Shown piece after piece: positions 17,635 to 27,070 of a stretch of 64,000 nucleotides of DNA. Every line of letters begins with the position of its first letter. Positions within the stretch are counted from its first letter, which is position 1. Origin of the DNA: Vibrio sp. qd031. GTDB taxonomy: Bacteria > Pseudomonadota > Gammaproteobacteria > Enterobacterales > Vibrionaceae. The stretch spans positions 530,166-594,165 of the forward strand of contig NZ_JXQD01000025.1 in NCBI RefSeq assembly GCF_002100145.1, written 5' to 3'. The notes beneath the pieces were generated by a model. That model saw only the letters and a list, made by a program, of their open reading frames with translations, did no database searches and was not told the origin of the DNA. The position numbers and the translations under genes were made by a program.

Positions 17635-18844
17635 ATTGCAGTAACTTCCCTAGCTGCAACCTTTCTTGCGGCGTCATTTGGGTCTTATTAAGAAAAGGCA
17701 TATCTTGGGTATGAACAGAGCGTGCTAATATTCTAGGTGCCCAGCGTTCAATCTCTGGCCAATTATCAAATTTTACCCCTCCGGGTGCAATGGTAAATAC
17801 GTCATCACTGGGCGATTGGCTGTGGCAGCTTACGCAGCGCTGGTCAATAATAGTCATGACCACCTGCTGAGACTCCGTCAGTGAAGTGGATGGCAACGAC
17901 TGCTTCGTGGCTGTTGGCATACTAGAATGCGGGTGGTTGGTTGGGTAACTCACTGCTATCGCTAGCGCGCACAACCCTGTCACACCACTTATGGCAACCC
18001 AGGGCTGCTTTTGACCCGAATGCTTAAGGTTAAAATAGTGCCGAACCCATGCGCTAAGCAGTAAAATTGCCATGCCCACCAGCCAATTATTGGCGTGTTG
18101 ATACACCATCGGGTAGTGATTGCTGATCATCAAAAAAACGATGGGAAGGGTAAAGTAATTGTTATGGATGGAGCGTCTTTTTCCTTCGAGCCCTGGTTTG
18201 GGGTCGATGGGCTGCTTTGCCGCCACCTGATCCACCATTTTTCGCTGCCCCGGAATGATGCTAATAAACACGTTACTGGCCATAATGGTGCCAATTAACG
18301 CTCCCATGTGAATAAATGCACCACGCCCACTAAACGCATGACAGAACAGGTAAAAGAACAGCGTTCCTGCAATAACTAAGCTTGCCATTAACGAGATTTT
18401 TGTGCGAGACAGTGGTGAGCGCAATATGATTTCATAGGTCATTAACCCAACAAGGATCGCACCTAACCCTAAGCCAATGGCTTGAGGGCCGGTAAGATCT
18501 AATACTTGCGGGTCGACCAAATAGGCCGCGGCGTTGAAATAGTACATCCAGACCAGCAGCGCAGTCCCTGTGAGCCAGGTGGTGTACGCCTCCCATTTAA
18601 ACCAATGCAAGGTTTCTGGCATCTCTTTGGGGCCTGCTTGGTATTTGGCCACTTCATAAAACCCACCACCGTGCACCGCCCACAAATCGCCTTTAATGCC
18701 GCGATCTTGTTTCCATTGCGGAGGGGTTTTTAGGCTGTTGTCTAGCCAAGTGAAGTAAAAACTCGCACCAATCCAAGCTATCGCACAGATGACATGGAAC
18801 CATTTAATGAAGAGTGCAATCCACTCGTAGAGTTGTGGCCACAT
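17633..18844 (-). CDS. puuD: PuuD urate hydroxylase (membrane, cytochrome c domain)
   Basis: Converts urate to 5-hydroxyisourate using the respiratory chain. The 403-residue protein has about eight membrane helices (first near 8-33, with HVICAIAWIGASFYFTWLDNSL typical of PuuD) and a C-terminal class I cytochrome c domain with CVSCH (C337, C340, H341). A membrane urate oxidase avoids H2O2 production, unlike soluble uricase. Its start lies 67 bases inside the 3' end of guaD, an unusually long overlap; the N-terminal helix is required, so I keep this start. Last gene of the xdhA-puuD operon. Confidence 0.93.
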   Translation of the reverse strand: MWPQLYEWIALFIKWFHVICAIAWIGASFYFTWLDNSLKTPPQWKQDRGIKGDLWAVHGGGFYEVAKYQAGPKEMPETLHWFKWEAYTTWLTGTALLVWMYYFNAAAYLVDPQVLDLTGPQAIGLGLGAILVGLMTYEIILRSPLSRTKISLMASLVIAGTLFFYLFCHAFSGRGAFIHMGALIGTIMASNVFISIIPGQRKMVDQVAAKQPIDPKPGLEGKRRSIHNNYFTLPIVFLMISNHYPMVYQHANNWLVGMAILLLSAWVRHYFNLKHSGQKQPWVAISGVTGLCALAIAVSYPTNHPHSSMPTATKQSLPSTSLTESQQVVMTIIDQRCVSCHSQSPSDDVFTIAPGGVKFDNWPEIERWAPRILARSVHTQDMPFLNKTQMTPQERLQLGKLLQ

Positions 18845-20157
18845 GACGTTGCTCCTTTTTGATACACTTGTTGTCCATTAACGTAGGTTTTTTCGATCAG
18901 GCGTTCATCGCCTAATGTGATGGCGGCAAACAGCTGCTCATCGAGGGTTTTGCAGCGCACTAATCGCTGCTGCAACATTGGGGTGGCCATTAAGTCGAGT
19001 TCGATAAAATCGGCTTCTGTGCCAGCGTTCAAATTACCAATCTGATCGCTAAGTCCCATGGCAGTCGCCGCCCCTTGAGTACAGAGGTAAAGCGATTCGA
19101 AAGGGTTTAGGCTCAGTGATTGAAGCTGGCAAATTTTGTAGGCGTCCGCTTGATTGGCAAATAAGCTAAGGCTGGTTCCTGCGCCAACATCACTGGCAAT
19201 AGACACCGGAATGTTATGGTCTTGCATTGCGCCATAATCAAACAGACCACTGCCTAAAAATAAGTTGGACGAGGGGCAAAAACTGACGCTCGCGCCTGAG
19301 CGTGATAGCGCTGTATATTCACGAGAGTTTAAGTGAATGGCATGCCCAAATAGCGCGCGGTCGCGTACAAGGTCGTAGCGCTCGTACACGCCTAAGTAAT
19401 CGGGGCAACTTGGATAAAGCTCTTTGATCCATTCGACTTCACCGAGATTTTCACTTAGGTGGGTTTGGATGAAAGTGTCTGGGTGCTCATTGGCTAATTG
19501 ACCGGCTTTGGCTAATTGCTCTGGGGTGCTGGTAGGCGCAAAGCGAGGGGTAATTGCGTACATAGCGCGACCTTGTTTGTGCCAACGTTCAATCAGCGTC
19601 TTACTGTCTCTATAGCCACTTTCAGCGCTGTCTTGTAATGCCTCAGGGCAAAATCGATCCATCAATACTTTGCCGCAAATCATACGAGCGTTATACCGCT
19701 GAGCTGCTTCAAATAGAGCGTCGACCGACTGGGTGTGAACGGTGGCGAAGATACTGGCGGTGGTTGTGCCGTGAGCGAATAGCTGCTCCACAAAAAAGCC
19801 TGCTTGCGCTTGTGCGTAATGCGGGTTGGAAAACTGCATTTCGGTGGGGAAGGTGTATTCATTGAGCCAGTCTAGAAGCTGCTTGCCAAAGCTTGCGATC
19901 ATTTCGATTTGTGGGAAATGGACATGGCTGTCTATCAGCCCTGGCAATAGAAGTCCTTTGTGTAACTCAACCTCGCCTTGTTCAAGACGTTGCTGATTGG
20001 TGCGGTCACTAAAAAACGCCTTTGCCTCACCGATATGACATATTTTACCGTTTTCGACGACCAATACGCCGTCGCTAATGTATTGGTAGTTATTGGCCGG
20101 ATCGATGGTCGATTTTGGAAAGTGCAGTAAACTGCCGCGATGTATTTGTTGGTTCAT
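18778..20157 (-). CDS. guaD: Guanine deaminase
   Basis: Converts guanine to xanthine, feeding xanthine dehydrogenase. From the ATG at 20157 the protein has 459 residues of the amidohydrolase superfamily. Zinc ligands H78 and H80 lie in DSHVHFPQ; further motifs are QTHLSEN, LFGHAIHL and SIASDVGAGTSLS, all typical of GuaD. An in-frame ORF extends 210 bases further upstream but overlaps hiuH and does not look like GuaD. It starts one base after the hiuH stop and overlaps puuD by 67 bases, giving a C-terminal tail rich in Ser/Gly. Confidence 0.93.
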   Translation of the reverse strand: MNQQIHRGSLLHFPKSTIDPANNYQYISDGVLVVENGKICHIGEAKAFFSDRTNQQRLEQGEVELHKGLLLPGLIDSHVHFPQIEMIASFGKQLLDWLNEYTFPTEMQFSNPHYAQAQAGFFVEQLFAHGTTTASIFATVHTQSVDALFEAAQRYNARMICGKVLMDRFCPEALQDSAESGYRDSKTLIERWHKQGRAMYAITPRFAPTSTPEQLAKAGQLANEHPDTFIQTHLSENLGEVEWIKELYPSCPDYLGVYERYDLVRDRALFGHAIHLNSREYTALSRSGASVSFCPSSNLFLGSGLFDYGAMQDHNIPVSIASDVGAGTSLSLFANQADAYKICQLQSLSLNPFESLYLCTQGAATAMGLSDQIGNLNAGTEADFIELDLMATPMLQQRLVRCKTLDEQLFAAITLGDERLIEKTYVNGQQVYQKGATSCGHNSTSGLHSSLNGSMSSVR

Positions 20158-20158
20158 A

Positions 20159-20521
20159 CTAACTGCCTCGATAGGTGGAGTACGCGTAAGGCGATAACAG
20201 TAATGGGATGTGGTAACGCTGCTCTGGGTCGACGGTAAAGTGCACATCAACAAACGGATAGAAGGCGCTCTTATACTGCGCAAGGCAGTAATCAGCGGTA
20301 TAAAATCGCAGCTGTAAAGTGTTGCTTTCGATGCTCTGGTTGCTGGTATCAAGGACGACTCGGCCATCGATATCGGTGATCCCAGTGGCGATGGGTTGCT
20401 GCTGGCCTAACACAAATAGCGAGACGTCAATGTTTGGTGCTGGCAAGCCTTGTGCGGTATCCAGTACATGACAACTGATGGTCGGCAGTGAAGTACTTTT
20501 GCCAGGAGGTTGTTGGCTCAT
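20159..20521 (-). CDS. hiuH: 5-hydroxyisourate hydrolase (transthyretin-like)
   Basis: Hydrolyses 5-hydroxyisourate, the PuuD product, to OHCU. The 120-residue protein has the HIUase signatures ISCHVLDTAQGLPA near the N terminus, a middle RFYTADYC, and the diagnostic C-terminal tetrapeptide YRGS. There is no signal peptide, so it is cytoplasmic. It overlaps uraD by 4 bases, as expected for consecutive pathway steps. Confidence 0.95.
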   Translation of the reverse strand: MSQQPPGKSTSLPTISCHVLDTAQGLPAPNIDVSLFVLGQQQPIATGITDIDGRVVLDTSNQSIESNTLQLRFYTADYCLAQYKSAFYPFVDVHFTVDPEQRYHIPLLLSPYAYSTYRGS

Positions 20522-21042
20522 TTTAGAGTCTCCAAAATAAGGTTATCGAGTCTAATCATCGAAATTTTTCGTTGCTCGGTGGTGGCTGTGTCAAATTCTT
20601 GTTGAGCATCGCGTCGAATGCGTCGTTTGAGTTCTATCAGCATCGAGGCTGCGCTTTGACCGGTGGCGCAGACGATAAAAATAAAGCCAAAGCGCTCGAC
20701 ATAATCTTGATTGAGGGTGAGTAATGAGCGCAGCTCATGTTCGGAGGCGCTTTTAGTCCCAGACTGCTCCTGTTCACTCAAAGCGGCCCCTTGGGCGTAC
20801 TTTTTCTTGAGTGATTCTAAATTGCCGATCATCGGGTGCCCGGCGAAGGCTTCAAGCCAATCTTTTCGAGATAACTCATCAAACGCTTGTGTTGCCGATT
20901 TTATAAGGTGCTCTCGACTCACAAATGGCGCCTTTTGACCCATAACCTGTTGCCAATGCGCACTGCTGCACACGGTTTGCAGTTGGTCGCAGGTTAGGTC
21001 GATAAAGACCATGTCGTCAGTGATAGGCAGTGGATTATCCAT
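20518..21042 (-). CDS. uraD: OHCU decarboxylase
   Basis: Decarboxylates 2-oxo-4-hydroxy-4-carboxy-5-ureidoimidazoline to S-allantoin. The 174-residue protein has the family motifs EAFAGHPMIG (catalytic H69) and FGFIFIVCATGQSA, plus RRI and E residues of the active site. Start ATG follows GGAGGGAAGTCACC. It overlaps xdhC by 8 bases and hiuH by 4 bases. Confidence 0.94.
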   Translation of the reverse strand: MDNPLPITDDMVFIDLTCDQLQTVCSSAHWQQVMGQKAPFVSREHLIKSATQAFDELSRKDWLEAFAGHPMIGNLESLKKKYAQGAALSEQEQSGTKSASEHELRSLLTLNQDYVERFGFIFIVCATGQSAASMLIELKRRIRRDAQQEFDTATTEQRKISMIRLDNLILETLK

Positions 21043-22033
21043 GGTGACTTCCCTCCAAAGGCATTGCCGCTATTTGCTTGCGCGCCAGATTGGCCTGTTG
21101 CCATTGGATCTCGTTTGCTTTTTTCGAGGTGACTTTCTTCGAGGTGACTTGCGTAGAGGTGACTTGCTCAGAGGTGTTTAGCTTCGCAGTGGATGTTGGC
21201 ACCTGTGTTAGAGAGCTATTTTTCTCAAATTGCTGCATCAACTGAGCCGCTACCGAAACTGCAACTTGCATTGGCAATTTGCCTTTGATGTCGGGAAGTC
21301 CAATAGGGCAGGTTAACTTTTCAAGCAGTTGGCTATTGTCCAATGACTGGTTTAACCGATAGCGAAATCGCTGGTTTTTAGACGCAGAGCCAATAAGTCC
21401 TACAAAGGGAAGGCGTGGGTTTTGTAAAGCTTGTTCTGCCAGTGAGTAATCGAGAGCGTGATCATGGGTCATGATCACTACCGAGGTATTATTGGGTAAT
21501 CCCCGTATCGCGGACTCTGCACAGTTAAAAGACTGCGTGGCCACACCCAGTGCGCTGCATGTCGACAACCAATCGACTCTTTGATCGTAGACGGTGACGG
21601 CGCAGGGCAGTTTCGCCAATATGGTGCATAAAGCCTGACCAACATGGCCTGCGCCAAAGAGAGCGACCCTTTGGGGCGCGGTATTGAAATACTCAAGCAG
21701 TACTTGAACCGCCCCTCCGCAACACTGCGCTAAGTCGGCGGTGAGTGCAAAGCGGATGATTTCCGTCTGATTGGCGTTTGGTTCACTGAGGCGATGGGTT
21801 AATTGCTCCCGAGCATGATTAATGATCTGGTGCTCTAAGTTGCCGCCGCCCAGCGTGTCATACTGACTCGACTCGGTGATCACAATTTTACTACCGCTGT
21901 CTCTTGGCACCGATCCCATATGCGCTATTACCGTGGCGATGCAATAAGCTTGAGCCTCAGATTCTAGCCACTGACACGCCTCTAGCCAGGAGAGGGAAGG
22001 GGAATGTAATGATTGAGGCTTTAGTGTATTCAT
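21035..22033 (-). CDS. xdhC: Xanthine dehydrogenase accessory protein XdhC
   Basis: Binds molybdenum cofactor, promotes its sulfuration and inserts it into XdhB. The 332-residue protein starts at the ATG in an ATGA overlap with xdhB, preceded by AAGGAG. Visible are MGSVPRDSG, LGGGNLEHQI, a CCGG cysteine pair, and a Rossmann nucleotide site VALFGAGHVGQAL in the C-terminal half. Residues 290-315 are a low-complexity insert from a 15-base tandem repeat (VTS motifs) not seen in the core family. Confidence 0.92.
   Translation of the reverse strand: MNTLKPQSLHSPSLSWLEACQWLESEAQAYCIATVIAHMGSVPRDSGSKIVITESSQYDTLGGGNLEHQIINHAREQLTHRLSEPNANQTEIIRFALTADLAQCCGGAVQVLLEYFNTAPQRVALFGAGHVGQALCTILAKLPCAVTVYDQRVDWLSTCSALGVATQSFNCAESAIRGLPNNTSVVIMTHDHALDYSLAEQALQNPRLPFVGLIGSASKNQRFRYRLNQSLDNSQLLEKLTCPIGLPDIKGKLPMQVAVSVAAQLMQQFEKNSSLTQVPTSTAKLNTSEQVTSTQVTSKKVTSKKANEIQWQQANLARKQIAAMPLEGSHHG
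21125..21176. repeat. 15-base imperfect tandem repeat in xdhC
   Basis: About 3.5 copies of a unit like CGAGGTGACTTnCnT on the plus strand. On the coding strand it gives repeated five-residue units ending VTS (EQVTS, TQVTS, KKVTS) near the XdhC C terminus. Confidence 0.8.
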
Positions 22034-24447
22034 ACCCACTCCTTAGCTCGCGAGTCCGTGGATTTAACCTCGGCGCGCGTGTAACCAATTTGTTCATACT
22101 GAGCCATGCATTGCTGCAAAATTTGTTCACCCGTCGCGGGGGCTTGCAGCTTAGGAGCAATGGTGTGATCGCTGATCGAACCAATAGCGTCATAGACGGC
22201 GCACCACACGCTAATGGCATGCATAAAGGGCGGCTCACCTACCGCTTTAGAGCGGTAAATACTGTGTTCTGGATTGGCGTGTTCACTCAGTGAAATATTG
22301 AGTTGTGCCGGGTAGTCACCAATGGTGGGAATTTTATAGTTCATCGGGCTATTGCTGGCGAGTTTGCCACTGTCGTCCCAGCGCAAATCCTCGGTTGTGA
22401 GCCAGCCCATACCTTGAATAAAGGCGCCTTCTATTTGACCATAGTCTAGGGCTGGGTTAAGGCTGTTACCCACGTCATGCACAATATCGACTCGGTCTAC
22501 TTGCATTTCACCAGTGAGTGTATCGATGGTGACTTCACTGCATGAAGCGCCTAATGAGAAGTAGAAAAAAGGTCTACCCACCGATTTTTCCATATCAAAC
22601 CAAATCTTAGGGGTTTTGTAGAAGCCATTGCTAGAAAGCGATACGCGGGCAAAGTAAGCCTCTTGGACAAGCTTGTGCCACGAGAGTCTGAATGCTCCAC
22701 TCACGAGCTCATCCGCGATAATCTCAATGGGCTCGCTGAGTTTGTAGTGCTGCTGAGCAAAATTGATCAAACGCTCTTTAATCGTTTTGGCGGCATTGTG
22801 CGCAGCCATTCCATTGAGATCGGCGCCTGATGACGCCGCTGTGGGTGAGGTGTTAGGCACTTTATCGGTGCGCGTCGACGTCACCAAAATGTGTTGATAG
22901 TCGATCCCCAAAGTTTGCGCCACAATTTGCCCCACCTTGGTATGCAATCCTTGTCCCATTTCCGTACCGCCGTGAGATACCTGAACACTTCCATCGGTGT
23001 AGATGTGAACCAGCGCTCCAGCTTGATTCAAATGGGTAGCAGTAAATGAGATGCCGAATTTGACAGGGGTTAGCGCGAGTCCTTTTTTAAGTACTGGGTT
23101 GGTTTTATTCCACTGCTGAATAGCCAGACGTCGCTTGCGATAATTGGCGCTCTGTTCAAGCTGCTCGATGATCGCTTTCATTTCGTTGGTTTGTTCCACC
23201 TCCTGACCATAGGGGGTGATGTTTTTGTCGTCTCGATAGAGGTTAGCGAGACGAATATCTAATGCATCTTTGCCCGTCGCGATCGCTAAGTGTTGCATCG
23301 CCGCTTCGATGGTGATCATCCCTTGTGGACCACCAAATCCTCTAAAGGCGGTATGCGACACGGTGTCGGTCGCTAATCGGTTTCCGGTGATCGTCGCTTT
23401 ATTGAGGTAGTAGGCGTTGTCGGCGTGAAACATGGCTCGGTCAACAATAGCGCCGGACAGGTCCGCCGAGTGACCGCATAATCCATTTACTGTAATCGAT
23501 GCGCTGTTGATGATGCCTTCTGAGTTTGCGGACAGTTGATAGTGGTTGTGAAAAGGATGGCGCTTACCAGTCATGGACATATCCATGCCCCGAGGTAAAC
23601 GCATTTTTACGGCTTTACCAGTATGGTGGACCCCTAAACTGGCAAGACACGCCCATTGAGCAGCTTGCGACTCTTTGCCACCAAATCCGCCGCCCATTCG
23701 CCTCATATCGACGGTGACCTGATTAAAAGGGATCCCAAGAACTTCAGCGACTAAAGTTTGTACCTCGGTTGGGTGCTGACTAGAACTTCGAACAAATATC
23801 CCGCGGTCTTCGCTTGGCATCGCCAAACTAATTTGACCTTCAAGGTAGAAATGTTCTTGGCCGCCAATCGACAGAGAGGAATTGATGATGACGTCGTCAG
23901 CGCTTGACGTGTCGCTGTGCCCTTCGCTGGATGTTTCGATGTGGTTTGGCCTGATAAATTGTCGAGCTGGCAATATGTGTGGCTCTCGCTCTGCGCTGTC
24001 GAATGCCACGGATGCAGGTTGATCCATGAGTGTGATCGACGCGAGCTTTGCCGCCTGCCAAGCGCTGCGATGAGAGGTTGCGAGAACTAAAGCAATGGGC
24101 TGACTGTGATATTTAATCTGACCATCAGCAAGCAGTGGATCACCCTCGAAGATGGGGCCAATATCCGATTTTCCTGGTATATCAGCCGCCGTTAGCACTT
24201 TCACTACATCGGGGTGCTGCTCAACGGCGCTTAAATCGATGGATTGAATCACACCTTTTGCCACATCACTGACCACCACGGCCGCATGTAAAGCGCCTGC
24301 TGGTAGTACAATGTCGTCGATAAATAGCGCGTCGCCACGGGTCTGTTTGATGGCGCTTTCATGGTGTTTGCTTTGGCCTACCACTTTCCATGATGTTGGC
24401 GCTTCAGCTGAAGAAGTGGAACTTGCAGGAGGAGTAAGTTTACGCAT
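22030..24447 (-). CDS. xdhB: Xanthine dehydrogenase molybdopterin-binding subunit XdhB
   Basis: Catalytic subunit that oxidises hypoxanthine and xanthine to urate. The 805-residue protein carries molybdenum cofactor motifs MRRMGGGFGGKES, GGTEMGQGLHTKV and SGADLNG. The catalytic glutamate is probably in KAVGEPPFMHA near residue 755. It overlaps xdhA by 8 bases, the usual split two-gene XDH arrangement of gammaproteobacteria. Start MRKLTPP has GAGG 10 bases upstream. Confidence 0.95.
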   Translation of the reverse strand: MRKLTPPASSTSSAEAPTSWKVVGQSKHHESAIKQTRGDALFIDDIVLPAGALHAAVVVSDVAKGVIQSIDLSAVEQHPDVVKVLTAADIPGKSDIGPIFEGDPLLADGQIKYHSQPIALVLATSHRSAWQAAKLASITLMDQPASVAFDSAEREPHILPARQFIRPNHIETSSEGHSDTSSADDVIINSSLSIGGQEHFYLEGQISLAMPSEDRGIFVRSSSQHPTEVQTLVAEVLGIPFNQVTVDMRRMGGGFGGKESQAAQWACLASLGVHHTGKAVKMRLPRGMDMSMTGKRHPFHNHYQLSANSEGIINSASITVNGLCGHSADLSGAIVDRAMFHADNAYYLNKATITGNRLATDTVSHTAFRGFGGPQGMITIEAAMQHLAIATGKDALDIRLANLYRDDKNITPYGQEVEQTNEMKAIIEQLEQSANYRKRRLAIQQWNKTNPVLKKGLALTPVKFGISFTATHLNQAGALVHIYTDGSVQVSHGGTEMGQGLHTKVGQIVAQTLGIDYQHILVTSTRTDKVPNTSPTAASSGADLNGMAAHNAAKTIKERLINFAQQHYKLSEPIEIIADELVSGAFRLSWHKLVQEAYFARVSLSSNGFYKTPKIWFDMEKSVGRPFFYFSLGASCSEVTIDTLTGEMQVDRVDIVHDVGNSLNPALDYGQIEGAFIQGMGWLTTEDLRWDDSGKLASNSPMNYKIPTIGDYPAQLNISLSEHANPEHSIYRSKAVGEPPFMHAISVWCAVYDAIGSISDHTIAPKLQAPATGEQILQQCMAQYEQIGYTRAEVKSTDSRAKEWV

Positions 24448-25858
24448 GTTGGCTTAACCTCGTATCGATAGAGTGGCACTCGAAATAGAATCGTTGTATT
24501 AGGCTTTGCAGCAGTTGAATCCGATACTCAGCACTGCCTCTTACATCGGACAGTGGATGAACGATCTCTGGAATAGCAGACTTCACTCGGTTAACCAGCG
24601 TTTGATTAAACTCACTGCCCAACATGATCGACTCAAGCGGAGCTAGGCGTACAGATCGAGCCGCCACGCCACCCGCCGCGATGCAGCACTGTTTAATACG
24701 GCGATCATTTCCAATCGCTAAATTGATGCCGAGCACGACCGTCGAAATATCATCTTCAAAACGTTTGCTGACTTTATAAATTCGGTGTTGCTGATTCAGG
24801 TTGGGTTTGGGCAGGTGTATGGCGCTCACCCATTGGCCGGGTTTTAAGCGTGTTTCACGGTAGCCGGTAATGTAGTCTTCGGTCTTAAATAGCTGCTTCG
24901 TTTGTCCATCATCCACTTCTACCTTGCCCGATAAACTGATCAGAAGAGGCGCAATATCGCCAATCGGGGAGGCGTGACTAAGACTGCCTCCGAGTGTGGC
25001 GCGGTTGCGAATGGTTAAACTGCCTAAACGTTCAAATACTTCGTTGGTGGTTGGAAAGTGGGTATTGAAAAAAGCGTGCACCTTAACCAACGGAACGGCA
25101 GCACCCACTCGCCAGTAGGTGCTGTGCTCAGTGATGGAACCTAAATCATCGACCTGTGTTAGGTCGATAAATTGCGAAATGTCGTTAAGTTGTTGCGTGA
25201 TCTCTAACGCCAGGTCTGTGCCTCCAGCGACAAAGCTCGCATCTGGATGTTGTTTAATGGCTTTTGCGAGATCGAGGCGGTTTGTCGGTGTTTGGTAATG
25301 AGGCAGTGACAGGGGTTCACAGTGCTGCATCCAGTTAATAGCCGCGGCTTCTTTTTCGAGATCAACAGCGGTAGGCTCCAGTTCATTAATGGTGTTAGCA
25401 GCATCAATGATTGGCCCATAACCGGTACAGCGACACAGATTGCCAGCTAAATACTCTAGGGGCTGTTCGGATTTGCTTTTTTGCGCTGCAAGGGCAAACA
25501 GTGACATGACGATCCCGGGCGTACAAAAACCGCATTGAGTGGCGTGTTTGTCGACCAAAATTTGCTGGATTGGATGTAAGTTGTCGCTTTGCTTTAAATA
25601 CTCAACCGTAAGGACTTGTTTACCATGTAAGGCATGCAACGGGGTAATGCACGCATTAATCTGTTGATAATGCAGATTGTTTGATGAGGCGTCTGCCAAC
25701 TCGACCATAACAACGGTGCAGGCACCACAATCGCCACTGCCACACCCTTCTTTGGTGCCTGTGAGCCCTTGCTGCTCACGCAAGTAGGCGAGCAGCATAG
25801 TATCGGCTGTTGCTCCATTAATAACCTGTATCTGGTCGTTAAACATGATCTCTAACAT
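24440..25858 (-). CDS. xdhA: Xanthine dehydrogenase small subunit XdhA (2Fe-2S and FAD)
   Basis: Electron-transfer subunit of 472 residues. The plant-type [2Fe-2S] cluster motif GCGSGDCGACTVV lies at about residues 37-49 and the helical second cluster motif QCGFCTPG...NLCRCTGY at about 110-148. A FAD-binding domain follows (VAGGTDLALEI near 215), then the CO-dehydrogenase flavoprotein C-terminal domain. It is the first gene of the operon; a RutR-like operator and the bmpA terminator lie just upstream. Confidence 0.95.
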   Translation of the reverse strand: MLEIMFNDQIQVINGATADTMLLAYLREQQGLTGTKEGCGSGDCGACTVVMVELADASSNNLHYQQINACITPLHALHGKQVLTVEYLKQSDNLHPIQQILVDKHATQCGFCTPGIVMSLFALAAQKSKSEQPLEYLAGNLCRCTGYGPIIDAANTINELEPTAVDLEKEAAAINWMQHCEPLSLPHYQTPTNRLDLAKAIKQHPDASFVAGGTDLALEITQQLNDISQFIDLTQVDDLGSITEHSTYWRVGAAVPLVKVHAFFNTHFPTTNEVFERLGSLTIRNRATLGGSLSHASPIGDIAPLLISLSGKVEVDDGQTKQLFKTEDYITGYRETRLKPGQWVSAIHLPKPNLNQQHRIYKVSKRFEDDISTVVLGINLAIGNDRRIKQCCIAAGGVAARSVRLAPLESIMLGSEFNQTLVNRVKSAIPEIVHPLSDVRGSAEYRIQLLQSLIQRFYFECHSIDTRLSQHA

Positions 25859-25884
25859 TATGGTTTTCCTAACGTTTTAAAAAG

Positions 25885-25900
25885 CTGTCCAAATGGTCAA
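25885..25900. promoter_or_regulatory. RutR-like operator upstream of xdhA
   Basis: CTGTCCAAATGGTCAA matches 12 of 14 defined positions of the E. coli RutR consensus TTGACCAnnTGGTCAA. It lies 27 bases before the xdhA ATG, where binding would block transcription of the xdhA-puuD operon. Confidence 0.65.
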
Positions 25901-25912
25901 TTTATTGGTTAT

Positions 25913-25955
25913 AAAAAAGCTCACCGCTGAACCTGTTAAGTCCACCCGGTGAGCT
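25913..25955 (-). terminator. Rho-independent terminator of the bmpA-like gene
   Basis: On the minus strand AGCTCACCG pairs with CGGTGAGCT around a 20-base loop, followed by six T residues, just after the BMP-protein stop codon. Confidence 0.75.
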
Positions 25956-25963
25956 AAAGGGGG

Positions 25964-27055
25964 TTAGTTAGGAATAGTGGCGTCGATGCCTTCAACGTAC
26001 CAGTTCACACCGGCTAACTCGGTATCGGTTAAAGTGTGACCTGCAGGAACCACTTCGTTTCCTTGATTGTCCTTGATTGGACCGGTAAACGGATGGAACT
26101 CGCCAGATTTAATCAACTTGTGGGTTGAATCAATGGCTTCTTTCAGCTCGGCTGGAAGATCAGGATTGATAGAGACAATCTGCAAAATGTCGTCAGCAAA
26201 CCCACCCCAATAATCTTCTGGAGCCCAGCTGTCGGTCATGACTTCTTCGACAGTTCGAATGTAGTGCGGAGCCCAAACATCACGCACTGAGAACATGTGC
26301 GATTTTGGCGCAAACGAACTCATATCAGATGCTTGACCAATGCCCATCACGCCGCGCTTCTCGGCCGCAATCAGCGGTGCTGGGCTGTCGGTGTGCTGTA
26401 AAATGACGTCAACGCCTTGATCCATCAGCGCGTTAGCTGCGTCGGACTCTTTACCTGGGTCATACCAAGTATTTACCCATACAATTTTGATTTCGATATC
26501 AGGGTTGACGCTTTTTGCACCCATATACACCGAGTTAATATCGCGGATCACTTCTGGGATCGGGAAAGAGGCGATGTAGCCAATGGTATTGGTTTTAGTG
26601 GTCATTCCTGCCGCAACACCCGAGACGTAACGACCCTCGTAGGTACGCAGTGCATACGTCGACAGATTGTCGCTACGCTTATATCCAGTAGCGTGCTCAA
26701 AGGTGACATCAGGAAAACGCTTAGACGCTTTAAGTGTTGGGTTCATAAAGCCAAAAGAGGTGGTAAAAATGACATCGTGTCCTGATTTTGCTAATTGAGT
26801 GATCACTCGCTCGGCGTCAGCACCTTCGGGGACGTTTTCTACGTAAGTGGTTTCTACTTTGCCAGCAAAGTGCTGCTCCATTTCCTTACGGCCAAGGTCG
26901 TGCTCATAACTCCAACCATGGTCCCCGACAGGGCCGACATAGACAAAGCCCACTTTAAGCGGATCGTCTGCCAATAGTTGCCCAGAATATAATGTTGCTA
27001 AGGAAACCGCTGTGGCAGTTAACCATTTTTTCAGTTGCATAGAATAGTCCTTCAT
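25964..27055 (-). CDS. BMP-family ABC transporter substrate-binding protein (purine/nucleoside)
   Basis: Periplasmic binding protein of 363 residues. The ATG at 27055 is preferred because GGAG lies 7 bases upstream; two more ATGs lie upstream at 27070 and 27067. A signal peptide ends at about residue 30 (GQLLA-DD). BMP/PnrA-family motifs are VGFVYVGPVGDHGWSYEHDLG, ITQLAKSGHDVIFTTSFG and GVDVILQHTDSPA. Family members bind nucleosides or purine bases. Its location next to xdhA and the matching permeases and ATPase suggests guanine, xanthine, urate or purine nucleoside uptake. Confidence 0.88.
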   Translation of the reverse strand: MKDYSMQLKKWLTATAVSLATLYSGQLLADDPLKVGFVYVGPVGDHGWSYEHDLGRKEMEQHFAGKVETTYVENVPEGADAERVITQLAKSGHDVIFTTSFGFMNPTLKASKRFPDVTFEHATGYKRSDNLSTYALRTYEGRYVSGVAAGMTTKTNTIGYIASFPIPEVIRDINSVYMGAKSVNPDIEIKIVWVNTWYDPGKESDAANALMDQGVDVILQHTDSPAPLIAAEKRGVMGIGQASDMSSFAPKSHMFSVRDVWAPHYIRTVEEVMTDSWAPEDYWGGFADDILQIVSINPDLPAELKEAIDSTHKLIKSGEFHPFTGPIKDNQGNEVVPAGHTLTDTELAGVNWYVEGIDATIPN

Positions 27056-27070
27056 CGCTTTCTCCATCAC

